A stretch of DNA of 7,536 nt from the NCBI GenBank assembly GCA_900554315.1, contig USGP01000040.1, positions 1-7,536 of the forward strand, written 5' to 3'. Under the pieces are notes generated by a model, which was not told the origin of the DNA, made no database searches, and saw only the letters and a program-made list of their open reading frames with translations. The DNA comes from an uncultured Mycoplasmatota bacterium (GTDB taxonomy: Bacteria; Bacillota_I; Bacilli_A; RF39; UBA660). Within the stretch, counting starts at the first letter, position 1, and the number at the start of each line of letters is the position of its first letter. The position numbers were made by a program, and so were the translations under genes. Positions 1-5,839 of this stretch are shown piece after piece.

Positions 1-365
1 TATGTATATACATAATTACATACCACTAAATCTGTATCAATATGCTTAATTTCTTTTAATAGTTTTTTGTATGCTTTTTCGTCTAGCCAGTCATCACTAT
101 CTACTACTTTAAAATATTTTCCTGTTGCATGTTTTAAACCTGTGTTAATTCCTTCTCCATGGCCACCATTTTCTTGATGAACCACTTTTACAATTTTAGG
201 ATATTTTTTTTGATATCTGTCAGCAATCTTTCCGGTCTTATCCTTACTTCCATCATCAATAATAATAATTTCTACATCGTCTTTACCTATTAATAAAGAA
301 TCGATGCATTTTTCCATATATTCCTCGGAGTTGTAACATGGTACAACAAAAGATATATATTTCAT
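1..365 (-). CDS. Family 2 glycosyltransferase (GT-A fold), N-terminal part; 3' end beyond the left edge
   Basis: The reading frame opens with ATG at 363-365 and stays open through 121 codons to the window edge, so the C-terminus is missing. The translation starts MKYISFVVPCYNSEEYMEKC, the first beta strand and helix of a GT2 nucleotide-sugar binding fold. Key motifs follow: VEIIIIDDGSKDKTG (residues 31-45) with the acidic pair that contacts the nucleotide, NGGHGEGINTG (66-76), and KVVDSDDWLD (86-95), whose D-x-D/DD group is the metal-binding site of the family. GT2 enzymes transfer a sugar from a nucleotide donor to a lipid or glycan acceptor at the cytoplasmic membrane face; the substrate cannot be read from this part. 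It follows ftsW after 66 bp, where Bacillus-type clusters have murG, but it is not MurG, which has the unrelated GT-B fold. It has its own extended -10 promoter and an AGGTGG ribosome site (369-374). Surface polysaccharide or teichoic-acid type synthesis is a guess. Confidence 0.9.
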   Translation of the reverse strand, partial: MKYISFVVPCYNSEEYMEKCIDSLLIGKDDVEIIIIDDGSKDKTGKIADRYQKKYPKIVKVVHQENGGHGEGINTGLKHATGKYFKVVDSDDWLDEKAYKKLLKEIKHIDTDLVVCNYVYT

Positions 366-391
366 AATCCACCTACCTACTAATCTAAATC

Positions 392-400
392 ATTATACCA
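392..400 (-). promoter_or_regulatory. Extended -10 promoter for the glycosyltransferase
   Basis: On the minus strand this reads TGGTATAAT, a perfect TATAAT hexamer (392-397) with the TGn extension. It lies 26 bases upstream of the glycosyltransferase ATG, predicting transcription start near 385 and a short leader containing the AGGTGG ribosome site. No good -35 hexamer is visible at 16-18 bp spacing, as is common for extended -10 promoters. It suggests the glycosyltransferase is transcribed independently of ftsW. Confidence 0.6.
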
Positions 401-431
401 TTATTTTTTGAAATAAACTAGTAGTTATTTT

Positions 432-1520
432 TTATTTTGTAGTAGTGGAAACATTTAGTAGTATTCCCATGCTAGTCATACTTATTAATAGAGAACTTCC
501 TCCATAAGATAAAAATGGTAGTGTTACTCCTGTTACAGGTATCATACCAATTACGACCATTAAATTCATGATTGCTTGAAATATAATTTGAAATGTCATA
601 CCTAGGCATAAATACTTGGCAAAATGATCTTTGGTGTTTAGGGCAATTTTTACTCCTCTATATAATATAATGGAAAATAATCCTACTACGATAAAGGCTC
701 CTACTACGCCAAACTCTTCAGCAATAATTGAAAAAATAAAGTCTGTCTGTGGTTCTGGTAAATAAAAGTGTTTTTGAATAGAATTTAAAAAGCCTGTTCC
801 TAACAGACCTCCAGGTCCTATAGCATATAAGCTTTGTATAATTTGAAATCCTGTTCCTAGAGGATCATTCCAAGGGTTTAGAAATGATGTAATTCTATCC
901 ATACGATAAGGGGCAATTACTATTAATATAATAATTCCTACTACTCCTAATATTCCTAAGTAGAGAAAAAATTTCATATTTACTCCTGCGACAAATAATA
1001 AAGCAATAATTGACATGACTAAAATTGCTCCTGTTCCCATATCGGGTTGTAACATAATTAAACCAAATATGAAGAAGGTAATTCCCAATATTGGAAATAC
1101 TCCTTTTTTGTAGCTTTTTAACTCATTTTTATTATTTGTTAAATATTTACTTGTAAAAATAATTAAACCAAGTTTTGCAAACTCACTAGGCTGTATTCCT
1201 AGTGGCCCTATTCCAAACCAACTTCTACTTCCATTTCTAATACTACCTATGCCTGGAATCAATACTAAAATTAATAAAATAATACAAATAAATATTATTT
1301 TATTCGCATTTTCATAATATAACTTATAATCTATTTTTGAAACTATCATCATTATGATAAATCCTATTAAAAAGAATATTGTTTGATATTTTAAATAGTG
1401 AAAGCTATCATGAAATTTGTATTCTGACCAAATACTAGAGGCTGAGTATATCATAACAATTCCAAATATTGATAATATGATAATAGCTGTTAGTAAGATT
1501 TTATCTACTTTTACTTTCAT
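432..1520 (-). CDS. ftsW: FtsW/SpoVE-type SEDS peptidoglycan glycosyltransferase
   Basis: This is a 362-residue polytopic membrane protein with about ten hydrophobic segments, belonging to the SEDS family (FtsW/RodA/SpoVE). These proteins polymerise lipid II into glycan strands outside the membrane, working with a class B penicillin-binding protein. Signatures in order: GSRSWFGIGP (97-106), QPSEFAKL (110-117), LQPDMGTG (157-164), RITSFLNPWNDPLGTGFQ (209-226), YLPEPQTDFIFSIIAEEFG (253-271) and GVTLPFLSYGGSS (331-343). Asp260 in the PEPQTDF loop corresponds to the essential acidic residue of the family. The NPWNDP-GTGFQIIQSL and NSIQKHFYLPE segments favour FtsW/SpoVE over RodA. The length is close to SpoVE. 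The start is ATG with a strong AGGTGAT ribosome site (1524-1530). The cognate transpeptidase is probably the PBP at the right end of the window. A strong terminator lies just upstream and I see no convincing promoter after it, so expression may depend on read-through. FtsW and SpoVE cannot be separated by sequence alone here. Confidence 0.96.
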   Translation of the reverse strand: MKVKVDKILLTAIIILSIFGIVMIYSASSIWSEYKFHDSFHYLKYQTIFFLIGFIIMMIVSKIDYKLYYENANKIIFICIILLILVLIPGIGSIRNGSRSWFGIGPLGIQPSEFAKLGLIIFTSKYLTNNKNELKSYKKGVFPILGITFFIFGLIMLQPDMGTGAILVMSIIALLFVAGVNMKFFLYLGILGVVGIIILIVIAPYRMDRITSFLNPWNDPLGTGFQIIQSLYAIGPGGLLGTGFLNSIQKHFYLPEPQTDFIFSIIAEEFGVVGAFIVVGLFSIILYRGVKIALNTKDHFAKYLCLGMTFQIIFQAIMNLMVVIGMIPVTGVTLPFLSYGGSSLLISMTSMGILLNVSTTTK

Positions 1521-1550
1521 GATATCACCTATATTATTTTATTTTTTTAG

Positions 1551-1579
1551 CAAGAAAAAAAGAACTATAATAGTTCTTT
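1551..1579 (-). terminator. Rho-independent terminator after the Tim44-like/zinc-ribbon pair
   Basis: On the minus strand a perfect 9-bp stem, AAAGAACTA (1579-1571) with TAGTTCTTT (1567-1559), closes a 3-base loop and runs into a T tract (1561-1555). The 5' arm overlaps the stop codon of the upstream zinc-ribbon gene. This ends the transcript of the gene pair and separates it from ftsW. The stem is AT-rich, so some read-through is plausible. Confidence 0.8.
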
Positions 1580-2123
1580 ATACTCCTCCTTCTATTTCTG
1601 TTAATACCCAGTCATAATCTTCTGTATTGTAAACAGTTCCACAATATGGACATACTCCGCTGTTATTAGCATCAATTGATGCACCACATCCTGGACACTT
1701 TCTACTCATTCCTTCCATAGTAGCATTTTTATTTTTTTTAAATGTTAGGATATGATTTTTTTCTATTCTACTTCTATTATTTCCCGATTTATATTCTCTT
1801 GTTGTTTTATCTAATTGATAATCCATATATCTAGAAATTAATTTTACTTTGATTTCATAGTATGTTTCTTTTTCTTCGATTGATAAAATGGATGAGTCTT
1901 TTACATTTAATTCATCATACATCTGAATTGAATTTTGAGCTTGTAAGTTATTTAGTTTTTCTGTTAATTGTTGATACACTTCATCTCCTACTTTATGATC
2001 TACTCTTTTTAAATTTTCTGTCATAATTGAGGTTAAAATCATAATATAGGTATTATCTACTTTAGCTAAGAATCCACTTTCTGAAAAGCTTACATCTTTT
2101 GCGATTAGTTCTTGTATTGTCAT
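1578..2123 (-). CDS. Soluble Tim44-like domain protein with C-terminal zinc ribbon
   Basis: This 181-residue protein has no signal peptide or membrane segment and is probably cytoplasmic. Residues about 20-135 form an alpha+beta domain that aligns by eye with the Tim44-like domain of the preceding gene, including YQQLTEKLNNLQ (50-61) and a basic KSGNNRSRIEKN stretch (112-123). The C-terminus is a four-cysteine zinc ribbon: Cys143, Cys146, Cys158 and Cys161 in CPGCGA and CPYCG, then DWVL (171-174). Cysteine spacing and DWVL match the preceding gene, so the two are paralogues from a duplication followed by gain or loss of the membrane anchor. The frame is open to a TTG at 2151-2153, but that start would overlap the upstream gene and lacks a ribosome site. 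ATG at 2121-2123 has GAAGGA (2129-2134) 5 bases upstream and leaves a 16-bp gap after the upstream stop. Co-transcribed with the preceding gene and followed by a terminator. The function is unknown; Tim44-like domains bind lipids or proteins at membranes in studied cases. Confidence 0.8.
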   Translation of the reverse strand: MTIQELIAKDVSFSESGFLAKVDNTYIMILTSIMTENLKRVDHKVGDEVYQQLTEKLNNLQAQNSIQMYDELNVKDSSILSIEEKETYYEIKVKLISRYMDYQLDKTTREYKSGNNRSRIEKNHILTFKKNKNATMEGMSRKCPGCGASIDANNSGVCPYCGTVYNTEDYDWVLTEIEGGV

Positions 2124-2128
2124 TTTAT

Positions 2129-2134
2129 TCCTTC
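2129..2134 (-). promoter_or_regulatory. Ribosome-binding site deciding the start of the soluble zinc-ribbon gene
   Basis: The minus-strand GAAGGA sits 5 bases before ATG 2123-2121, inside the codons that would be translated if the upstream TTG (2153) were used. It supports the 181-residue form over the 191-residue form. Confidence 0.7.
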
Positions 2135-2139
2135 TTTCT

Positions 2140-3021
2140 TTACTCTTGTCCAAGGGCTTCTTTTTTACTTAATACCCAGTCTTTTGATACTTTCGCAATC
2201 GTACTATTACAATATGGGCATTTTTGTGAAGCTTTATTTGTTAATTTAGCTCCACAGTTTGGACATGTATCAGGTGTTGTTTCGTTGCATACAAAGGCCA
2301 TTTCATAAGTCATCTTATTTTTACGAGTATTGCTTCCTCTTACAACTTTTCCATTTTTCTCTAAATAATCTAAGAATGCTACTTGTAATTGCATAGTAAC
2401 TGTAATTTGGTTATTTTGCTTGGTTATATTAACCATTTGTGTATCAATGATTGTGAAATCTGACATGACATTTTTTTGACCTTTTACGCTTAGAGTTTGT
2501 AATTGCATCTCATATTGATTATATAATTCATCTGTTAATTTGCTACGAAGTTTATCATAATCAAAATTCATCCAAGCATTTTGAATATCTATAAAGTCTT
2601 GATATCTTGCTTTATAGAAGTCATTCCTGTTAAAGTTTGGAAGAATTTCTTTTATCTTCTCAATTGGTACTTCCTTACTGTGATCTAGAATAATTCTTCT
2701 ACTTGGTCTTGTCTGTTGTTTTTTCTGTGCTGCGGCAAAAGATAAAATCATGATTAATGCAAACATGACTAAGAATAGAATAAATGCTGGTGTAGACATG
2801 GTAGAAGATGATGAAGAATGACTATAACTACTACCACTATCCCAGCTACTGCTACCACTATCCCAACTGGATCCTCCAGAAGACCAACTTCCTCCTCCAC
2901 CGGATGATCCTCCACCAAAGCTTGAATCAAAGCCGGAATCTGCTTTTACTGCTGGTACTGTTACAAATAATCCAAATACCGCAATGATTAATAATGTAAC
3001 TGTTAATAATTTTCTTTTCAT
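2140..3021 (-). CDS. Membrane-anchored Tim44-like domain protein with Gly/Ser/Trp-rich linker and zinc ribbon
   Basis: The 293 residues show five parts. A signal peptide (1-27, MKRK then a hydrophobic core, likely cleaved after AVKA) is followed by a Gly/Ser linker (29-73) with repeated SSWDSGS units and by a transmembrane helix (79-97). Next come a basic stop-transfer segment (QKKQQTRPSRR) and a Tim44-like domain (about 120-245, with FYKARYQDFIDIQNAWMNFD). The C-terminus is a zinc ribbon with Cys253, Cys256, Cys268 and Cys271, then DWVL (281-284). Signal peptide, Gly-rich stretch, one helix and a Tim44-like domain is the known layout of bacterial Tim44-like proteins; the zinc ribbon is an addition. 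The positive-inside rule places the linker outside and the Tim44-like and zinc domains in the cytoplasm. The start is ATG with AGGAAGG (3029-3035) 7 bases upstream. It leads a two-gene unit with its own promoter, between two terminators, at the position murD often occupies. The cellular role is not known; scaffolding or membrane-complex assembly is a guess. Confidence 0.85.
   Translation of the reverse strand: MKRKLLTVTLLIIAVFGLFVTVPAVKADSGFDSSFGGGSSGGGGSWSSGGSSWDSGSSSWDSGSSYSHSSSSSTMSTPAFILFLVMFALIMILSFAAAQKKQQTRPSRRIILDHSKEVPIEKIKEILPNFNRNDFYKARYQDFIDIQNAWMNFDYDKLRSKLTDELYNQYEMQLQTLSVKGQKNVMSDFTIIDTQMVNITKQNNQITVTMQLQVAFLDYLEKNGKVVRGSNTRKNKMTYEMAFVCNETTPDTCPNCGAKLTNKASQKCPYCNSTIAKVSKDWVLSKKEALGQE
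2831..2872 (-). repeat. 21-bp tandem repeat encoding the SSWDSGS linker units
   Basis: Two adjacent 21-bp copies (2831-2851 and 2852-2872) share ctaccactatccca before diverging. Each encodes a seven-residue Gly/Ser/Trp/Asp unit in the extracellular linker of the Tim44-like membrane protein, and a more degenerate WSSGGSS-type unit lies next to them. Repeat slippage may vary the linker length between strains. Confidence 0.7.
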
Positions 3022-3055
3022 ACATTCGCCTTCCTACTATTTTATTCTCATTTTT

Positions 3056-3064
3056 ATTGTATCA
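3056..3064 (-). promoter_or_regulatory. Extended -10 promoter for the Tim44-like/zinc-ribbon pair
   Basis: The minus strand reads TGATACAAT: a TACAAT hexamer (3056-3061, five of six consensus bases) with the TGn extension. It lies between the mraY terminator and the 293-residue gene and predicts a start near 3049 and a leader of about 28 bases containing AGGAAGG. The -35 region falls in the T tract of the preceding terminator and is not a good match. Confidence 0.55.
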
Positions 3065-3080
3065 GATTTTTGATAGAAAT

Positions 3081-3112
3081 AAAAAAAAGATGTTATATTT
3101 TGACATCTTTTT
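3081..3112 (-). terminator. Rho-independent terminator after mraY
   Basis: On the minus strand a perfect 10-bp stem, AAAAAGATGT (3112-3103) with ACATCTTTTT (3093-3084), closes a 9-base loop and runs into an uninterrupted T tract to 3081. The 5' arm begins in the mraY TAA stop codon. It isolates mraY from the Tim44-like pair. Confidence 0.85.
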
Positions 3113-4091
3113 ACAACCATACTCCAAATATTATTCCGGCCATTGCTAAAAGTAAACCTCCTACCCAGAATAATTTTACAATATCATTTTCTTCCCATCC
3201 TAATTTTTCAAAATGATGATGAAGTGGAGTCATTAAAAATAATTTTTTATGAAATACTTGTACCCAGAACGTTTGTAGAATAACACTTAGTGTTTCTATT
3301 ACAAAAATTCCAGCTACTACTAATAATGTTAATTCTCTATGTGTTAAAATTGCGATTGCTCCCATGGTTGCTCCTAATGCAAGGGATCCTGTATCTCCCA
3401 TGATTACTTTAGCAGGATGAGTATTATATATTAAATACCCCATTAAGCTTCCAACTAAGATTAAACTAAATATTCCTATATCTTCAAAGCCAACCATTAA
3501 AGAAATTAAACTGAATGCTATAAAAGCAATTGCTGAAAGTCCTCCAGCTAGGCCATCTAGACCATCTGTTAAGTTTACTGCATTTGATGCTCCAACTAGT
3601 ACAAATAAGATGAATAATCCATAAAGCCAGCCCATTTCTAAATCTATATGTAAAGTTCCTACTACCCAGGATGTCTGTCCACCATTTCGCATATAAATAT
3701 AGAAAAATCCAATTGCAATTAAGACTTGCATAATTAACTTTTGATATGTTGTTAATCCTTCATTTTTAGCTCTTCTAATCGATAGAAAATCATCTAAGAA
3801 TCCAATACATGCATATCCTAAAAATACTAATAATACAATTCCTAAATTGGCTGTGTAGGGAATCTTATCTGTCACTGTTAAAAAGATCGTTGCTAGAACG
3901 GTGGGAATAATAAATATTAATCCTCCTATTGTTGGCGTTCCTTCTTTTTTACGATGTGCTTCTCCTACAAATACACTAATTCTTTGGCCTAATTTTAACT
4001 TTTTTAAAATAGGTATTAAAATTAGTCCTAGTAATGCGGATGATAAAAAACCAATCATTATCGCAAAGATAGCTTTGGTTAATAGTAACAT
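3111..4091 (-). CDS. mraY: Phospho-N-acetylmuramoyl-pentapeptide-transferase (MraY, lipid I synthase)
   Basis: MraY transfers phospho-MurNAc-pentapeptide from UDP to undecaprenyl phosphate, forming lipid I on the cytoplasmic membrane face. The 326-residue product matches the usual family length (about 320-360) and has about ten hydrophobic segments. Motifs, counted from the chosen ATG: PTIGGL (53-58), the Asp pair in GFLDDFL (Asp100, Asp101), NAVNLTDGLDGLAGG (170-184), MGDTGSLALG (231-240, Asp233) and the signature PLHHHFEKLGWEE (289-301) with three His. These are the active-site and Mg2+-binding residues of MraY and set it apart from WecA/TagO types, which lack the HHH loop. A GTG at 4098-4100 would add three residues, but GGAG (4100-4103) overlaps it and lies 8 bases before ATG 4091-4089, so the ATG is preferred. 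An extended -10 promoter precedes the gene and a strong terminator follows, so it can be transcribed alone. Its usual neighbours murE and murD are not beside it. Confidence 0.97.
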   Translation of the reverse strand: MLLLTKAIFAIMIGFLSSALLGLILIPILKKLKLGQRISVFVGEAHRKKEGTPTIGGLIFIIPTVLATIFLTVTDKIPYTANLGIVLLVFLGYACIGFLDDFLSIRRAKNEGLTTYQKLIMQVLIAIGFFYIYMRNGGQTSWVVGTLHIDLEMGWLYGLFILFVLVGASNAVNLTDGLDGLAGGLSAIAFIAFSLISLMVGFEDIGIFSLILVGSLMGYLIYNTHPAKVIMGDTGSLALGATMGAIAILTHRELTLLVVAGIFVIETLSVILQTFWVQVFHKKLFLMTPLHHHFEKLGWEENDIVKLFWVGGLLLAMAGIIFGVWL

Positions 4092-4096
4092 TTCGT

Positions 4097-4103
4097 TCAC
4101 TCC
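4097..4103 (-). promoter_or_regulatory. Ribosome-binding site deciding the mraY start
   Basis: The minus-strand GGAGTGA contains a core GGAG 8 bases before ATG 4091-4089. It overlaps the alternative GTG (4100-4098), which therefore cannot use it. Confidence 0.65.
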
Positions 4104-4117
4104 GTTTCTCTTGCAAT

Positions 4118-4148
4118 ATTATATCATACTTCTTACATTATTATGCAA
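4118..4148 (-). promoter_or_regulatory. Promoter for mraY (extended -10 with weak -35)
   Basis: The minus strand carries TGATATAAT (4126-4118), a perfect TATAAT with the TGn extension, 26 bases before the mraY ATG. A TTGCAT hexamer (4148-4143) lies 19 bp upstream as a possible weak -35. The predicted start is near 4111, giving a leader of about 20 bases that includes GGAG. An 11-bp palindrome overlaps the -35 element. Confidence 0.6.
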
Positions 4149-4155
4149 AATTTGC
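4145..4155. repeat. Short palindrome at the mraY promoter
   Basis: gcaaa-a-tttgc is a perfect inverted repeat with 5-base arms that overlaps the candidate -35 hexamer of mraY. It could be an operator half-site pair or chance in AT-rich DNA; it has no T tract and is not a terminator. Confidence 0.3.
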
Positions 4156-4171
4156 TATTTTAGACAAAAGT

Positions 4172-5758
4172 TTACATTACTTCTGTTCTTTCTAATGTCT
4201 TTACTTTTTCATTATTCTTTTGTAATAGTTGTTCTTGATTTTGTTTTGTTCTTTCTAGTTGTTCTTCTTTTTCTTTTATATTATCTAATAATTGATTTAA
4301 GTTGGATAATAATTCTTTTATTTCTGGAACGTCTTTTATATAATCTGAGAAGTCATGTTCTAAGGTGTTAATCATTTCTTCTAATTTAGTAGACGTTTTA
4401 TTTAGTGTAGATAACACATCTTCTAAAGAAGCAATTCCTCTTTCTATTTCTTTACTGTAATCCGTTACTTTAATTGTTCTATATTTTTTCTTTCTAAGTT
4501 TTGGATTTAATAGATTTTTCATAAATAACATATATGCTGCAGTTCCTGTTGCAAGTGCTTTGGCACTTCTGTTTCCAGGTACCAACATTAGTGCCGATAG
4601 TAATCCTAACATTCTTTTACTTTGTCTGTTTAAAAACTCTACTTTATAAGTTACTTGTTCTGTTACGGATACAGAATTTTTTACTTTTTCTTCTAAATCT
4701 TTTAGTAAATAATCCTGTTCGTATTGAATCGTTAATAGTTGATTGTTAAAGTTATCATAGTTAAAGTATTCATCTTTTAATTGTTGTATTTTATCTTCAT
4801 CTAAGGCTAAGTCTGTCTTTTTCTCTTCTACATCAGCATTTAATATTTCAGCTTTGCCTTTTACCTCTTCTAATTTTGATTCTAACATTATATATAAGTC
4901 TGAATCTTTTACCCAGTCTACCGTTTTTTTGTTTTTAAAATCTTCCATGTAGCCGTCTACTAAAGATGTTAAATATACTTCTTCTTCTGAATTGGTAACT
5001 TCTGCTTTGATTCTTCTTTTTAACTCTTCTAATTTTTTGATAATCGTATTTAGTTGAGCTAAGATATCTTCTGCATCTTTTGTATTTACCATTTCTGTTG
5101 CATTCTTAGAAATTACATTATATTCAAAGACAATATCTGTTAATTCTTGTTTTACTTCTTTTAGTTTTTCTTCATATTTTTCTACTATTTTTTTGTCTTG
5201 TAGTCTCTCTAACTCATTTGTTGCAGGAGCAATTGGAATAGGAGAAATGGAAACTGGTGCTTTTTGATCTTGTTTAGAACTTTCATGTTGTTTGGGATTG
5301 TCTAATGTGATTTTGGCAGTTGCTTCTTTTGGTGGTTCAACTAATTTAATTTTAGGTGGTAAGACAAATTTTCCTTCTATTGTTCTTGGATAGCCTTTGT
5401 CTTTAAAGGTTCTATCATTTAATTGATAATCTTCTATATATTCTGTTGTTTCTTTTAATTCTAGTTTTTCTTGTTGATGTAATTCTTCTGTTTGTAAACC
5501 CTTGGCTTCTTCTCTTTCATTCTTCTCTTCATCTCTTAAATGAAGTAATGTTTCAAAAACATTTCCCGTAATAGAGATTGGAACAGCAACAAAAAGAGAA
5601 GCTAGTTGAATGTTTTTTACTTCTTTTTCTAGCTTTTTTATTCTTTCATCTTTTTTCTTTTGATATCTTTCTTTTATTTTCTTTTTTTGATTATTTGTAA
5701 TAATAAGCGTTCTACGCCTATCATTTCTTCCACCTCTTGATCCAATTGTCTCATCCAT
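4172..5758 (-). CDS. Coiled-coil protein with two hydrophobic segments, unknown function, in a division gene cluster
   Basis: I do not recognise this 528-residue protein. Counted from the ATG at 5756-5758, it has a strongly basic N-terminus (8-47, rich in Arg/Lys), a first hydrophobic segment (about 52-68, LASLFVAVPISITGNVF), an acidic stretch (75-110) and a Pro-rich low-complexity linker (about 130-180, including SISPIPIAP). A long Lys/Glu-rich coiled-coil region (about 181-365) follows. A second hydrophobic segment (about 383-415, two short halves joined by PGNRSAKALATG) leads to a basic stretch (NPKLRKKKYR) and a second coiled coil (434-522). The layout suggests a membrane-associated scaffold; coiled-coil division proteins such as EzrA or DivIVA are functional analogies only, with no sequence match seen. 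A GTG at 5765-5767 is also in frame, but GGTGA (5764-5768) overlaps it and lies 5 bases before the ATG, so the ATG is preferred. It sits between the transpeptidase and mraY, where murE is often found. A role in division is inferred from position. Confidence 0.75.
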   Translation of the reverse strand: MDETIGSRGGRNDRRRTLIITNNQKKKIKERYQKKKDERIKKLEKEVKNIQLASLFVAVPISITGNVFETLLHLRDEEKNEREEAKGLQTEELHQQEKLELKETTEYIEDYQLNDRTFKDKGYPRTIEGKFVLPPKIKLVEPPKEATAKITLDNPKQHESSKQDQKAPVSISPIPIAPATNELERLQDKKIVEKYEEKLKEVKQELTDIVFEYNVISKNATEMVNTKDAEDILAQLNTIIKKLEELKRRIKAEVTNSEEEVYLTSLVDGYMEDFKNKKTVDWVKDSDLYIMLESKLEEVKGKAEILNADVEEKKTDLALDEDKIQQLKDEYFNYDNFNNQLLTIQYEQDYLLKDLEEKVKNSVSVTEQVTYKVEFLNRQSKRMLGLLSALMLVPGNRSAKALATGTAAYMLFMKNLLNPKLRKKKYRTIKVTDYSKEIERGIASLEDVLSTLNKTSTKLEEMINTLEHDFSDYIKDVPEIKELLSNLNQLLDNIKEKEEQLERTKQNQEQLLQKNNEKVKTLERTEVM

Positions 5759-5763
5759 ATTAT

Positions 5764-5768
5764 TCACC
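5764..5768 (-). promoter_or_regulatory. Ribosome-binding site deciding the start of the coiled-coil gene
   Basis: The minus-strand GGTGA lies 5 bases before ATG 5758-5756 and contains the alternative GTG start. The region upstream of that GTG (AAAACTG) offers no ribosome site, so the ATG is favoured. Confidence 0.55.
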
Positions 5769-5832
5769 AGTTTTAGTTTATCATAATTTTCAATTCTTTT
5801 ATAGCTATTCTATTATTTCTTTTCTTTTGAAG

Positions 5833-5838
5833 TGTCAA
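5833..5838 (-). promoter_or_regulatory. Possible -35 element (TTGACA) before the coiled-coil gene
   Basis: A perfect TTGACA on the minus strand begins 1 base after the transpeptidase stop codon. The best -10 candidates are off ideal spacing: AATAAT at 15 bp and TAGAAT at 20 bp. A promoter is plausible but not firm; otherwise the coiled-coil gene is read from the transpeptidase transcript, as no terminator lies in the 81-bp gap. Confidence 0.3.
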
Positions 5839-5839
5839 A

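Noticed and set aside
405..430. Imperfect inverted repeat after ftsW as a terminator
   Set aside because: The arms (AAATAAC and GTTTATTT) pair only with a bulge and there is no adjacent T tract; too weak to call.
2124..2153. TTG-initiated 10-residue extension of the soluble zinc-ribbon protein
   Set aside because: It would overlap the upstream gene and place the GAAGGA ribosome site inside the coding region; the ATG at 2123 fits better.
2140..3021. TPM/YgcG-type phosphatase-domain protein for the signal-peptide, Gly/Ser-rich, membrane-anchored gene
   Set aside because: The Gly/Ser stretch precedes the membrane helix and the folded domain follows it with Tim44-like features; no TPM domain motifs are seen outside the membrane.
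3901..4371. Plus-strand open frame of 156 codons
   Set aside because: It is antisense to mraY and the coiled-coil gene, with a Leu/Phe/Tyr-rich low-complexity translation typical of the complement of Lys/Glu-rich coding sequence, and no ribosome site was seen.
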